Below, one piece after another: positions 33,758-41,227 of a stretch of 64,000 nucleotides of DNA. The translations under genes were made by a program, and so were the position numbers. The notes beneath the pieces are model-generated. The model was not told where the DNA came from and did no database searches. It saw nothing but the letters and a program-made list of their open reading frames with translations. This stretch comes from JANQMY01 sp965228775 (GTDB lineage Bacteria > Pseudomonadota > Alphaproteobacteria > JANQMY01): positions 434,001 through 498,000 of the forward strand of contig OZ245840.1 in NCBI GenBank assembly GCA_965228775.1. The letters run 5' to 3'. The first letter of the stretch is position 1, and each line of letters begins with the position of its first letter.

Positions 33758-34204
33758 ATGGCAAACTTGTCCCCCGCCACGTCCTTCATTGCCCTTGTTT
33801 TTCTACTCGTTCTGTTCGGCCCCATTGGATATTACGATATGGCTGAAGCTGCCGACCGTAAGCTTACGGAAGAACAGATCGAGCAAATCGAAAAACGCAT
33901 GGCGGAGACTCAAGAACGGCTCAATCTGACGGATGAGCAGAAAGAGCAAATTGCCCCCATCCTTCGCGATAGCATCGAAAAGCGCATGGCGGTGCTGAAA
34001 TCCTATGGTTTCTCTGAAGGCACCCGGCCTTCCCTTAACTTCCGCGAAAAAATCGCCTTGGGAAAAGAGATGCGCGTGATCCGCGACGACACCACGCGTC
34101 AGGTCTCCGGCATTTTGGATGAAACGCAATTGGCGGAATTCGAGAAAATTCAAGAAGAGCGCCGTGAACAAATGCGCGAACGCCTGCAAGCGAAAAAAGG
34201 CTAA
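33758..34204 (+). CDS. periplasmic LTxxQ-motif protein (Spy/CpxP-like)
   Basis: 148 residues. A hydrophobic N-terminal stretch ends near MAEAADRK (about 30-36), a signal peptide or anchor. The rest is all helix and rich in Glu, Gln and Lys. Two LTxxQ-type motifs are present (KLTEEQIEQIE and LNLTDEQKEQIAPIL), as in Spy and CpxP, small periplasmic chaperone or stress proteins. Followed by the hydroxylase-family gene after 17 bases, in an operon that ends with an ECF sigma module. Folding aid or sensor in envelope stress is inferred. Confidence 0.72.
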   Translation: MANLSPATSFIALVFLLVLFGPIGYYDMAEAADRKLTEEQIEQIEKRMAETQERLNLTDEQKEQIAPILRDSIEKRMAVLKSYGFSEGTRPSLNFREKIALGKEMRVIRDDTTRQVSGILDETQLAEFEKIQEERREQMRERLQAKKG

Positions 34205-34221
34205 GCCCGGAGGCATATGTC

Positions 34222-35103
34222 ATGGAACTTGGCACCCATGCCGGAAAGTTCGCCTTTCTTGGCTTCCTGCTCATCTTCGTACTGATTGAAGCCGCGTGGA
34301 TCATCTACCGGCGTCAGGAGAATTATCCGTGGGAGGACAGTGCCGCCTCCTTCGGAGTCGCCTTTGGAAAAAGACTGGTTGACGCCTTAACGGCCGGTAT
34401 CGCCGCCTGGTTTATGTTCTGGGTGTACGAACACCGCTTTATGACATTGGAGATCAATAGCATTTGGATGCTGTTGATCGCTTTCCTCGCGGTCGAGTTT
34501 TTCTATTACTGGCACCATCGATTTGCCCATGAAATCCGCTGGCTTTGGGCAACCCACGGGGTGCACCACACTGCCCCCTACATGAACCTGTCCGTGGCTG
34601 GCCGGTTGGGATGGACAGGTCTTATTTCAGGCTCGGTCTTGTTCTTTGCCCCTTTGGCTCTGCTGGGGTTCCATCCCGTAACAATATTCATCTTATTGGC
34701 TGCGGGCCTGTTCTATCAGATCTGGATTCACACAGAGCTGGTCGGCCGCCTAGGTCCTTTGGAGTGGATACTGAATACCCCGTCGAACCACCGTGTTCAT
34801 CACGGATCAAACCCCGAATACATCGACAAAAATTATGGCGGTGTGCTGATTGTTTTCGACCATCTTTTCGGCACCTATGCGCGCGAGCAGGACGACATAG
34901 GGATAGTATATGGCGTGATTGACCCGGTCACCTCGCGCAACCCGTTCGCCATCGCCTTTTACGAATGGCGGCGCATGGCACGCGACGTCATGAGCGCCCG
35001 GCGGTTCCGGGATGCATTTTGGTATATGTTTGGACGGCTTGGGTGGAATCCGGCCGGTGACAAGCAGCCTCAGCAGCACGGCACCATGAATGAAGCGGCC
35101 TGA
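34222..35103 (+). CDS. sterol desaturase / fatty-acid hydroxylase family membrane enzyme
   Basis: 293 residues with four or so membrane helices. The three histidine clusters for a di-iron centre are present: HHRFAHE (98-104), HGVHH (112-116) and NHRVHHG (about 190). This superfamily inserts oxygen in or desaturates lipids, sterols or hopanoids, or cleaves ether lipids. It stands between the LTxxQ gene and the ECF sigma gene. A link between membrane lipid change and envelope stress would make sense, but the substrate is not known. Confidence 0.85.
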   Translation: MELGTHAGKFAFLGFLLIFVLIEAAWIIYRRQENYPWEDSAASFGVAFGKRLVDALTAGIAAWFMFWVYEHRFMTLEINSIWMLLIAFLAVEFFYYWHHRFAHEIRWLWATHGVHHTAPYMNLSVAGRLGWTGLISGSVLFFAPLALLGFHPVTIFILLAAGLFYQIWIHTELVGRLGPLEWILNTPSNHRVHHGSNPEYIDKNYGGVLIVFDHLFGTYAREQDDIGIVYGVIDPVTSRNPFAIAFYEWRRMARDVMSARRFRDAFWYMFGRLGWNPAGDKQPQQHGTMNEAA

Positions 35104-35179
35104 GTGGCACATAACAGGGCGATACGGTATGCGGGTCAACGCCTGCCGGTCGCGGCACTCTGAGGGGACAATTCGACCG

Positions 35180-35755
35180 ATGCGATCTCCGCAAGAAATG
35201 AACGACGCCGATCTCGTCGCCGAAACCCTGGACGGGCGGGACGATGCCTTTGCCGAAATCGTGCACCGGTATGAGGGCGTTGTCGCCGCCACCGTAATTA
35301 ATATGTTGGGCAAGGGAGATGAGGCCGACGAAGCCGGCCAGGAAACCATGATCAAGCTGTTTCGCGCCCTCGATCAATTCCGGGGTGACGCGCAATTAAA
35401 GACTTATATAACGCGTATCGCCATCAACACGTCGCTTGATGCACTGCGCCGCCGGAAACGGAACTTGCTTCGCTTTGTGCAAACGTCAGCACCTGATACC
35501 TCTGCGCCTGAAGACCTGAAAAGTCCGCCAGACAGCGCGGCCCCCAATATGGAAACAAGGCAAGCAGTACAACAGGCGCTGGCCCAGTTGAAACCGGACT
35601 TCCGGGCTGTCGTCGTCCTGCGGCTTGTTCAAGGATACAGTACGGATGAGGTCGCCGATCTTTTGGCAATACCCAGAGGGACCGTGGTTTCACGTCTGTC
35701 CCGGGCTAAATCACAATTGTCATCAATACTTACAGGAGGGGAAAGTGATGGATGA
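35180..35755 (+). CDS. RNA polymerase ECF sigma factor
   Basis: 191 residues from ATG 35180; an upstream in-frame start at 35090 would overlap the previous gene without support. Region 2 is DLVAETLDGRDDAFAEIVHRYEG with QETMIKLFRAL and TYITRIAINTSLDALRRRKR. Region 4 is ALAQLKPDFRAVVVLRLVQGYSTDEVADLLAIPRGTVVSRLSRAK. No region 1.1 or 3, so a compact ECF type. The next gene starts inside its end (8-base overlap) and encodes a one-TM protein, the usual place for an anti-sigma factor. Confidence 0.9.
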   Translation: MRSPQEMNDADLVAETLDGRDDAFAEIVHRYEGVVAATVINMLGKGDEADEAGQETMIKLFRALDQFRGDAQLKTYITRIAINTSLDALRRRKRNLLRFVQTSAPDTSAPEDLKSPPDSAAPNMETRQAVQQALAQLKPDFRAVVVLRLVQGYSTDEVADLLAIPRGTVVSRLSRAKSQLSSILTGGESDG

Positions 35756-36038
35756 AGAGCAACTGAGTGAACTAAATGAAAAATCCTTCGCGCCCGGCTT
35801 TGAAGACCGCGTCATGGCGCGGATAGCAGCGGAACGCAAGACCGCCCATGACTTTTTCAGTCTGGAAGTGTCCGACTTGATATCCGATTTCTTTCCGAAG
35901 TTCGCCGGTCCGGCATTTATCGCCGCGACCATGATGATGGCATTCAACTTTAGTACTGCCGCGGCAGAAACGCCTTTCGTCGATGCAATCTTCGGGCTGC
36001 CGGCGCCAAGTTACGGCGACTTGATCGTCCCGTTTTAG
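35748..36038 (+). CDS. small one-TM protein, putative anti-sigma factor
   Basis: 96 residues from ATG 35748, preceded by AGGAGGGG and overlapping the sigma gene by 8 bases. The N-terminal 50 residues are polar and helical (FAPGFEDRVMARIAAERK), followed by one membrane helix (about 52-73) and a short tail. In size and layout it resembles CnrY (95 residues, sigma-binding N-terminus, one TM). It lacks the zinc motif HxxxCxxC of ZAS anti-sigmas. The assignment rests on position and layout. Confidence 0.55.
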   Translation: MDEEQLSELNEKSFAPGFEDRVMARIAAERKTAHDFFSLEVSDLISDFFPKFAGPAFIAATMMMAFNFSTAAAETPFVDAIFGLPAPSYGDLIVPF

Positions 36039-36046
36039 GAGTTCCC

Positions 36047-36460
36047 ATGGCCAATCCATCCCGTGCGTATCTAAAAACAATTGCTGTCCTTGTGATTACG
36101 CTGCTGGTCGGCGTTTTGCTTGGTGCTGCCATTACTGGTCTTACCGTTCGTCACCGCCTGGAACAAGCGCGCGCGCTGACCCATACGGACGGATTCGTCG
36201 AGGTTATGATCGACGCCATTAAACCGACTTCCCTTGCCCAAGAAGCTGCGCTGCGTGAAATCCTGGAGCGTGGCGGGCGCGATGTGGAAGAGATCGTTAA
36301 AGCGGCCCGCACGGACATCTATACAACGATCGACAAAATCGAAATCGAAATGTCGGAACATATCTCGGAAGAACAATTGGAAACGTTCCGCGCACGGCGC
36401 AGCCTTGCCCGAAGCCGATTTGAAGGGAGGGCAACGCCGGCGGAGCCGCCATCACCGTAA
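36047..36460 (+). CDS. membrane-anchored periplasmic protein, Metal_resist/CnrX-like
   Basis: 137 residues. One N-terminal membrane anchor (about 10-32), then helices with TSLAQEAALREILERGGRDVEEIVKAARTDIY and EHISEEQLETFRARRS, as in the heavy-metal-resistance/periplasmic sensor superfamily that includes CnrX. It has no Cys and few His or Met, so binding of a metal is doubtful. It starts 8 bases after the putative anti-sigma gene, and ends the operon. It may hold or release the anti-sigma depending on an envelope signal. Confidence 0.55.
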   Translation: MANPSRAYLKTIAVLVITLLVGVLLGAAITGLTVRHRLEQARALTHTDGFVEVMIDAIKPTSLAQEAALREILERGGRDVEEIVKAARTDIYTTIDKIEIEMSEHISEEQLETFRARRSLARSRFEGRATPAEPPSP

Positions 36461-36476
36461 TTCAAAGCCGACAGCA

Positions 36477-36833
36477 TTAGGTGCTTCTTGGTGGGATGAG
36501 ATACAGGATAGTCGCCAGGACCAGACAGATCATCGCCACCACATCCACGATGACCACGGACCGTAATGCACCGCCAACATCCCCAACCGCGTAAACGAGC
36601 CAGAAAAACGATCCCACACTGACAAAGGCGGCAATGAAGGCAATTGGCTGGATCGCGGGCACAAACGCTGCATACACAAACAATCCCCCCAATATCCCAA
36701 ACATGACGGCCCGATGCCGCATCAGGATTTCAAGCGTAGGATCTTTGACATCAATGCTGTAGAGCGCGTGAAGCCGTTCTACCCCCATGACACCGGCAAC
36801 TGGCAATAGGTGGATGACGGCTACGATCAACAT
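36477..36833 (-). CDS. four-helix membrane protein of unknown function
   Basis: 118 residues forming four hydrophobic helices with short loops. The stretch RHRAVMFGILGGLFVYAAF is common in a poorly described family often given misleading names in databases. It converges with the ECF operon. Separated by 82 bases from the end of the minus-strand gene to its right, so it may be part of the TetR transcription unit. Confidence 0.65.
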   Translation of the reverse strand: MLIVAVIHLLPVAGVMGVERLHALYSIDVKDPTLEILMRHRAVMFGILGGLFVYAAFVPAIQPIAFIAAFVSVGSFFWLVYAVGDVGGALRSVVIVDVVAMICLVLATILYLIPPRST

Positions 36834-36915
36834 CAGTCCTGTAACGATCTTTTCCGAAATAGGCGCCTCCTATCAGACGCCACCTTTGCAAAACCTCAGC
36901 CATAAGAACAACTAC

Positions 36916-37326
36916 CTAAGAGGTAGTGGCCTGCCATCGGGAGTGCGCGTCGCGGCGATGTTCGATCTGCCCGAGTATGAACACGGCAAGTTTTGCGAAA
37001 ACCGCCGGCCATAAATAGAGTAACGCCGGATTGTCGCCGAAGAACCACCACAGAACGGCGCATTCGATCAGATGGACGATAACGAAGACATAGGCTGTCC
37101 AAAGCGGTAGCGAGGCCCAATAGGCTCGAGTCGAGCGTGCGCTGTTCGCAATGATGCCCCCAAACCAATCGGCTGCCACCACCGCCATGAGCAAGGCAAC
37201 AAACCCAAATTCTAATTGAAAAAGCGTGACCAGGATCGCCAGCGCCGTCACTCCATGGGTCACCCATAACTGGACTGGTGTCGGGTCTTCACCATTCAAA
37301 AGGTTAGATAGCATCTTCATTGCCAC
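36916..37326 (-). CDS. membrane protein of unknown function
   Basis: 136 residues with three to four hydrophobic helices and a charged C-terminus (GQIEHRRDAHSRWQ). No family recognised. Its start overlaps the end of the TetR gene by 23 bases, so it is translated from the same message. Confidence 0.65.
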   Translation of the reverse strand: MAMKMLSNLLNGEDPTPVQLWVTHGVTALAILVTLFQLEFGFVALLMAVVAADWFGGIIANSARSTRAYWASLPLWTAYVFVIVHLIECAVLWWFFGDNPALLYLWPAVFAKLAVFILGQIEHRRDAHSRWQATTS

Positions 37327-37882
37327 CCCCGAGAACGAAATCAGCCGCCATTTTTCCGTAGAGCTTACCGAGCGATTCCAACTCTTTCGCCGGACGGTCT
37401 GGCCAAATCATCTGCATACCCACAAAGACCGCATATTCAAGTTCCGCGAACCGCCTGGCGGTCTTGGCCGTGTTGCGATGAAATTCCTTGTAAAGATCAG
37501 CAACAAACGAAATCCGGATTTCATCCACATCAGAGACGACACCAGCAGCAACCGGATGTGTCTGTGCCAATTGGCGCACACGCGCTTCGAGATGATGATC
37601 CAGCGCCGCGGTCAAGGAATTCAATGTCTCAAAGCGGTCTACCGTCTTTTCCTGTTGCAATGCCTTATGGATGATCTCATCCGTGTTGCGCACCTTCCAC
37701 CATTCCAGCAGCGACGTAAGGAAGGCGTCATGGTCTGCAAAATGGTGATAAAAAGATCCGCGGGTTCGGCTGGCCGCGCCACACAGCTGATCAATGGTAA
37801 GGCCCGCCGGTCCCATTGTGCGCAGCTGTTCCAATCCAAGCTCAAGCCATGCTTGCCGTGAAAAACGGCCACTTCCGCTCAT
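37304..37882 (-). CDS. TetR family transcriptional regulator
   Basis: 192 residues. Helix-turn-helix: LTIDQLCGAASRTRGSFYHHFADHDAFLTSLLEWW (about 27-60), the SFYHHF form being typical. It lies between two membrane-protein genes, overlapping the first by 4 bases (ATGA) and the second by 23, so it is part of the operon it probably represses through the nested palindromes at 38267-38292. Confidence 0.87.
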   Translation of the reverse strand: MSGSGRFSRQAWLELGLEQLRTMGPAGLTIDQLCGAASRTRGSFYHHFADHDAFLTSLLEWWKVRNTDEIIHKALQQEKTVDRFETLNSLTAALDHHLEARVRQLAQTHPVAAGVVSDVDEIRISFVADLYKEFHRNTAKTARRFAELEYAVFVGMQMIWPDRPAKELESLGKLYGKMAADFVLGGGNEDAI

Positions 37883-38253
37883 GACAGCAAAATCCCCAAA
37901 CCGAGCGCAGCGATGGGCACAAACAACCAGCCCTGAGGCATTTGGCCATAGGACTGCCCCACGCTCACCGGCAAAACAATTCCCCAGACGGCGAATGCTG
38001 CGGCAATGGCAGTGAGAAGCAGTGTCAGGTCAGACGGGTCCGGGCGAAAAGCTGCAAAGAAGAAACCCGCACTCATCAGAACCAGCACGATGCTGACCAA
38101 ATGCCAGCAATAATAGTTGGTGTATTTGGCCGTTTCCCCGATATCGCGGGCATCGATGAGGGGCCGCGCGATGGCCCGGCCACCGGCCACAATGTGCAGT
38201 AAAGCGAGGCCTCCGGAAGCCGCCCCGGCTGCTAAGGCAAGTGTCATGGTCAT
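37879..38253 (-). CDS. small membrane protein of unknown function
   Basis: 124 residues from ATG 38253, chosen for AAGGAGAGAG 7 bases before; an upstream start at 38280 lies in the operator. Four hydrophobic helices. Central IDARDIGETAKYTNYYCWHLVSIVLVLMS is conserved-looking, with a Tyr-Tyr-Cys-Trp-His cluster in the membrane edge. Family not recognised. First gene of a TetR operon. Confidence 0.7.
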   Translation of the reverse strand: MTMTLALAAGAASGGLALLHIVAGGRAIARPLIDARDIGETAKYTNYYCWHLVSIVLVLMSAGFFFAAFRPDPSDLTLLLTAIAAAFAVWGIVLPVSVGQSYGQMPQGWLFVPIAALGLGILLS

Positions 38254-38266
38254 TATCTCTCTCCTT

Positions 38267-38292
38267 ACATACCATAACATATGGTATGTTAT
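38267..38292. promoter_or_regulatory. overlapping palindromes, probable TetR operator
   Basis: ACATACCA (38267-38274) pairs with TGGTATGT (38282-38289), spacer 7. ATAACATA (38274-38281) pairs with TATGTTAT (38285-38292), spacer 3. The two dyads overlap, as in operators bound by two TetR dimers. Confidence 0.7.
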
Positions 38293-38412
38293 CTCACCTG
38301 TTCAATAGATCTGCGGCAAATGCCGACGTTGAGGCACAGCCAAATTTCGCCTAGATGGTCTTTGACCATCGGCGTTACCGCCATTCACAGCCGGGTATTG
38401 CATATCCCACGC

Positions 38413-38527
38413 ATTCACCCTTCGAGACGGGCCTAAAGGCCCTCCTTAGGGTGAGGCAAAGGGGAAAGAACATTGGATTTCCTCATCCTGAGGGCGAGCC
38501 CCACGAGCGTCTCGAAGGAGGAAGAAA
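38413..38527. repeat. TTCGAGACG...CGTCTCGAA intergenic repeat, copy 2
   Basis: Arms TTCGAGACG 38421-38429 and CGTCTCGAA 38508-38516. It matches copy 1 (26204-26351) along nearly the whole length, including TTCACCC before the left arm and GGATTTCCTCATCCTGAGG-type sequence in the middle, but lacks its 36-base insert. It ends about 50 bases before the MaoC start. Confidence 0.8.
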
Positions 38528-38577
38528 TCTTCGAGCCTCATTTTCGACAACCCTTCCATTTAAAGGGAGATGGACAC

Positions 38578-39024
38578 ATGCTCTATTTCGACGACATTCC
38601 CATCGGCTACAAAAGCCATATCGGGTCTTATGAACTGACCAAAGAAGAGGTCATTGAACTCGCCACACGATGGGACCCCCAGCCCTTCCACATTGATGAG
38701 GCAGCAGCCGAGGCATCCGTCTTTGGCGGTTTGGTGGCCTCCTCCCTCCACCTTTTCGCCATCTGCACACGCTTGTTCTTCGATCATGAAGACCGTATTC
38801 AGACCATGGCAATGCTGTCCAAGGATGCGATCAAACTGCCCAACCCCGCCCGCCCGGGCGATACGCTGCGTTACGACACCGAATGCATCGATAGGCGCGA
38901 GACCAAAAAACCAGACCGGGGCGTCATCACCTTGTCGGATGTCTTGAGCAACCAGCAAGGTGATCCGGTCCTCACCCAAACCGTCACGCTGATGGTCGCC
39001 CGCAAGACGGAGGCAAATGCATAA
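38578..39024 (+). CDS. MaoC family dehydratase (hotdog fold)
   Basis: 148 residues from ATG 38578 (GGGAGATGG before it). The hydratase-2 motif is RWDPQPFHID, with Asp33 and His38, followed by FGGLVASSLHLFA. Such enzymes hydrate enoyl-CoA esters or use related acyl-thioesters. LPNPARPGDTLRYDTECIDRRETK is the usual second half. It stands alone before the aldolase gene; a CoA-ester pathway elsewhere in the genome is likely. Confidence 0.88.
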   Translation: MLYFDDIPIGYKSHIGSYELTKEEVIELATRWDPQPFHIDEAAAEASVFGGLVASSLHLFAICTRLFFDHEDRIQTMAMLSKDAIKLPNPARPGDTLRYDTECIDRRETKKPDRGVITLSDVLSNQQGDPVLTQTVTLMVARKTEANA

Positions 39025-39167
39025 GGCCGGATCACGCGCCCGAATTAACCAAAGTCAAAGCAAAATCCGGTCAATTTGGCGGCCATATCCAATAGCAATT
39101 TGCCATCGAACAGGATAAAAGACTGCCAAATCATTCCACATCCCACGAATCTCGAGGAGTATCGCGC

Positions 39168-40229
39168 ATGTCCGTGAAGCCCGGCGTTGTGAGCGGCGAA
39201 GACTACAAGACCCTATTGAAAGCCTGCAAAGAAGGGAAATACGCCCTTCCGGCCGTCAATGTGGTGGGCACCAACACGGTGAATGCAGTGCTGGAAGCAG
39301 CCGCGAAAAACAAGTCGGATGTGATTATTCAAGCTTCAAACGGCGGCGCGGAATTCTTTGCCGGTAAAGGCATGCCGGACGGCTTCCAGGCGAAAGTTCT
39401 TGGGGCGGTTTCCATGGCGCAACACGTGCACCTGCTGGCGGAACATTACGGCGTCTGCGTTGTTCTTCACACGGACCATGCCAACAAGAAGCTGATCCCG
39501 TGGGTCGAGGCGCTGTTGGATCACGGCGAAGCTTTCTATAAGGAAAACGGCAAGCCACTTTACAGCACGCACATGCTGGACCTGTCCGAAGAAGACATCG
39601 ACGAAAACATCAGTGAATGCGCACGGGTCCTAAAGCGCATGGTGCCGCTGGACATGAGCTTGGAAATCGAACTGGGCGTGACCGGCGGTGAAGAAGACGG
39701 CGTGGGCTCTGACGAAGTGGACAATGACAAGCTGTACACCCAGCCGGAAGATGTGCTGAAAGCCCATGACGTTCTGTCAGCGATCGGCCACTATTCCCTC
39801 GCCGCATCCTTCGGCAATGTGCATGGCGTGTACAAGCCGGGCAATGTGCAGCTGCGTCCGGAAATTCTGCGTAACAGCCAAGCCTTGATCCAGGAGTGTT
39901 ACCAAACCGGCGACAACCCGCTGGACCTTGTGTTCCATGGGGGCTCCGGCTCGGAAAAAGCGAAGATCGACGAAGCGCTTCAATATGGTGTCTTCAAAAT
40001 GAACATCGACACGGACACACAGTTCGCGCAGGCCGAAGCGGTCGGCAAATATGTGGACGCCAATCCGCGGGCGTTCAAATATCAGATCGATCCCGATGAC
40101 GACACGCCGTACAAGAAACAGTATGATCCGCGTAAATGGCTGCGCGCCGCCGAGGAGCACATGGTCACACGGCTGGACGAAGCGTTTGCCGATCTGAAAT
40201 CCACCGGCAAGAGTATCGCGAGCGCTTAG
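39168..40229 (+). CDS. fba: class II fructose-bisphosphate aldolase
   Basis: 353 residues, the longer class IIA-like form. Zinc and catalytic residues are in VVLHTDHANKK (Asp103, His104), with STHMLDLSEE and LEIELGVTGGEEDG after it. The C-terminal GGSGSEKAKIDEALQYGVFKMNIDTDTQ binds the phosphate. It cleaves fructose 1,6-bisphosphate in glycolysis, or forms it in gluconeogenesis. The ATG follows CGAGGAG. Its end faces a palindromic element that may serve as terminator. Confidence 0.95.
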   Translation: MSVKPGVVSGEDYKTLLKACKEGKYALPAVNVVGTNTVNAVLEAAAKNKSDVIIQASNGGAEFFAGKGMPDGFQAKVLGAVSMAQHVHLLAEHYGVCVVLHTDHANKKLIPWVEALLDHGEAFYKENGKPLYSTHMLDLSEEDIDENISECARVLKRMVPLDMSLEIELGVTGGEEDGVGSDEVDNDKLYTQPEDVLKAHDVLSAIGHYSLAASFGNVHGVYKPGNVQLRPEILRNSQALIQECYQTGDNPLDLVFHGGSGSEKAKIDEALQYGVFKMNIDTDTQFAQAEAVGKYVDANPRAFKYQIDPDDDTPYKKQYDPRKWLRAAEEHMVTRLDEAFADLKSTGKSIASA

Positions 40230-40248
40230 CGTTCGTCACCTCCAGGGC

Positions 40249-40358
40249 GTCATCCCCGCGCAGCGGGGATCTACTCTCAGTTAAAGCTTGCTTCCGAGTT
40301 TTGCTTCTTGCTAATTGCGGTCGAGTGGATTGGATACCCGCCTGCCGGCGGGCATGAC
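40249..40358. repeat. GTCAT...ATGAC-bounded palindromic element between convergent genes
   Basis: ATCCCCGC (40252-40259) pairs with GCGGGGAT (40263-40270); CCCGCC (40337-40342) pairs with GGCGGG (40347-40352). Ends GTCAT and ATGAC mirror each other. It fills the gap between fba and the convergent small ORF, and may act as a two-way terminator. Confidence 0.7.
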
Positions 40359-40360
40359 AT

Positions 40361-40564
40361 TTAGCACATCCCGGAATCCGAAAGAACCTGAGCCACGAGA
40401 TCATCCTTGCCAAACTTCTTAGCCACCGGTCCGTCCAGTCCCTCCTGAACATCTCGCAGGATCACCGCACGCTTTTCTTCATCCGACAAGCTGTGCCAAA
40501 GCTGCAAATCATCCGCAGTTGGGAAAGCAGTAGAGCTAAACTTTATGTGCGAGACATCAACCAT
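40361..40564 (-). CDS. small protein, antitoxin-like
   Basis: 67 residues. The sequence has an N-terminal strand (VSHIKFSSTAFPTADDLQLW) and helices (LSDEEKRAVILRDVQEGL), the layout of small addiction-module antidotes of the ParD/RelB kind. No toxin gene adjoins: the upstream gene is a histidine phosphatase, 45 bases away. It may be an orphan antitoxin or a small protein with another role. Confidence 0.5.
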   Translation of the reverse strand: MVDVSHIKFSSTAFPTADDLQLWHSLSDEEKRAVILRDVQEGLDGPVAKKFGKDDLVAQVLSDSGMC

Positions 40565-40609
40565 GGTGAGAACTAGAGTAGCACAAACCTGCTCTCAAAA
40601 TCCATTCAT

Positions 40610-41227
40610 TCACCTGAGGCCTTTTTCTCTACCGCAAAGGCTTTCTATCGACTGCCAGGCGTGAATGAGCGCCTGGCTTTCCCTGTCGAAAGCGAAGACG
40701 TTGCCACCGCCATGGGGCTGATCATGTTTGCGGTCGACGGGAAGCACTGCCACATGACAATAGAGCAGCGTGCCGACCCCGCCATGGCCGACCAACAGCA
40801 CATCGCCTGCCGTGTCGCGTCCAATGACGACCCGCATCTCTTCCACAATTCGATTTTGAGCATCGCGCGCTTTTTCCCAACCGCGTACCGAATGGTCCGG
40901 GCGCGCAAAGAATTCATTTACCACCGCCTCGAATTCTTCCGGCTCGAGAAACCCTGTCGCGCTGCGGTCATTTTCGTGCATGCGTTCACAAACTTCCATC
41001 CGTACACCAACCGCTTTACTGATCAGCTCGGCGGTGTCGATCGCTTTGCGTTCGGCGCTGCAGACGATCTGTGTCGTGTGACCAAGCCCCGCCCAGCCGG
41101 CAAATGCCTCAGCCCGAGACCGCCCCAATTCATTAAGTCCCCATTGGGGAACGGGTACGTTCGGGTCAATATGCACTTGCGGGTGCGTTAAGTAGCGAAC
41201 AATTGCTGACACGTCATTCGCCCTCAC
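40610..41227 (-). CDS. histidine phosphatase superfamily protein
   Basis: 205 residues from GTG 41227, directly after the LysR stop; GTG 41212 is an alternative with GAGGG before it. The catalytic His motif is THP (YLTHPQV) in place of the usual RHG; the later SAERKAIDTAELI Arg, the LEPEEFE acid and the second His in LVGHGGVG are kept. Phosphatases of this branch act on sugar phosphates or phosphoproteins. It is presumably co-transcribed with the LysR gene. Confidence 0.75.
   Translation of the reverse strand: MRANDVSAIVRYLTHPQVHIDPNVPVPQWGLNELGRSRAEAFAGWAGLGHTTQIVCSAERKAIDTAELISKAVGVRMEVCERMHENDRSATGFLEPEEFEAVVNEFFARPDHSVRGWEKARDAQNRIVEEMRVVIGRDTAGDVLLVGHGGVGTLLYCHVAVLPVDRKHDQPHGGGNVFAFDRESQALIHAWQSIESLCGREKGLR

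Larger units (their letters stand above)
38254..38577. other. spacer with TetR operator and intergenic repeat
   Basis: 324 bases between divergent genes. The left end holds nested palindromes (38267-38292), the right end a TTCGAGACG-bounded repeat (38413-38527). The middle, 38293-38412, shows nothing. The MaoC gene frame continues open into the repeat but its real start is ATG 38578. Confidence 0.6.

Noticed and set aside
35625..35747. Extension of the anti-sigma-like frame into the sigma gene
   Set aside because: This part lies in sigma region 4 in another frame; AGGAGGGG before 35748 marks the real start.
38473..38577. N-terminal extension of the MaoC protein
   Set aside because: The extra codons are read from an intergenic repeat; ATG 38578 has a ribosome site and fits the family length.
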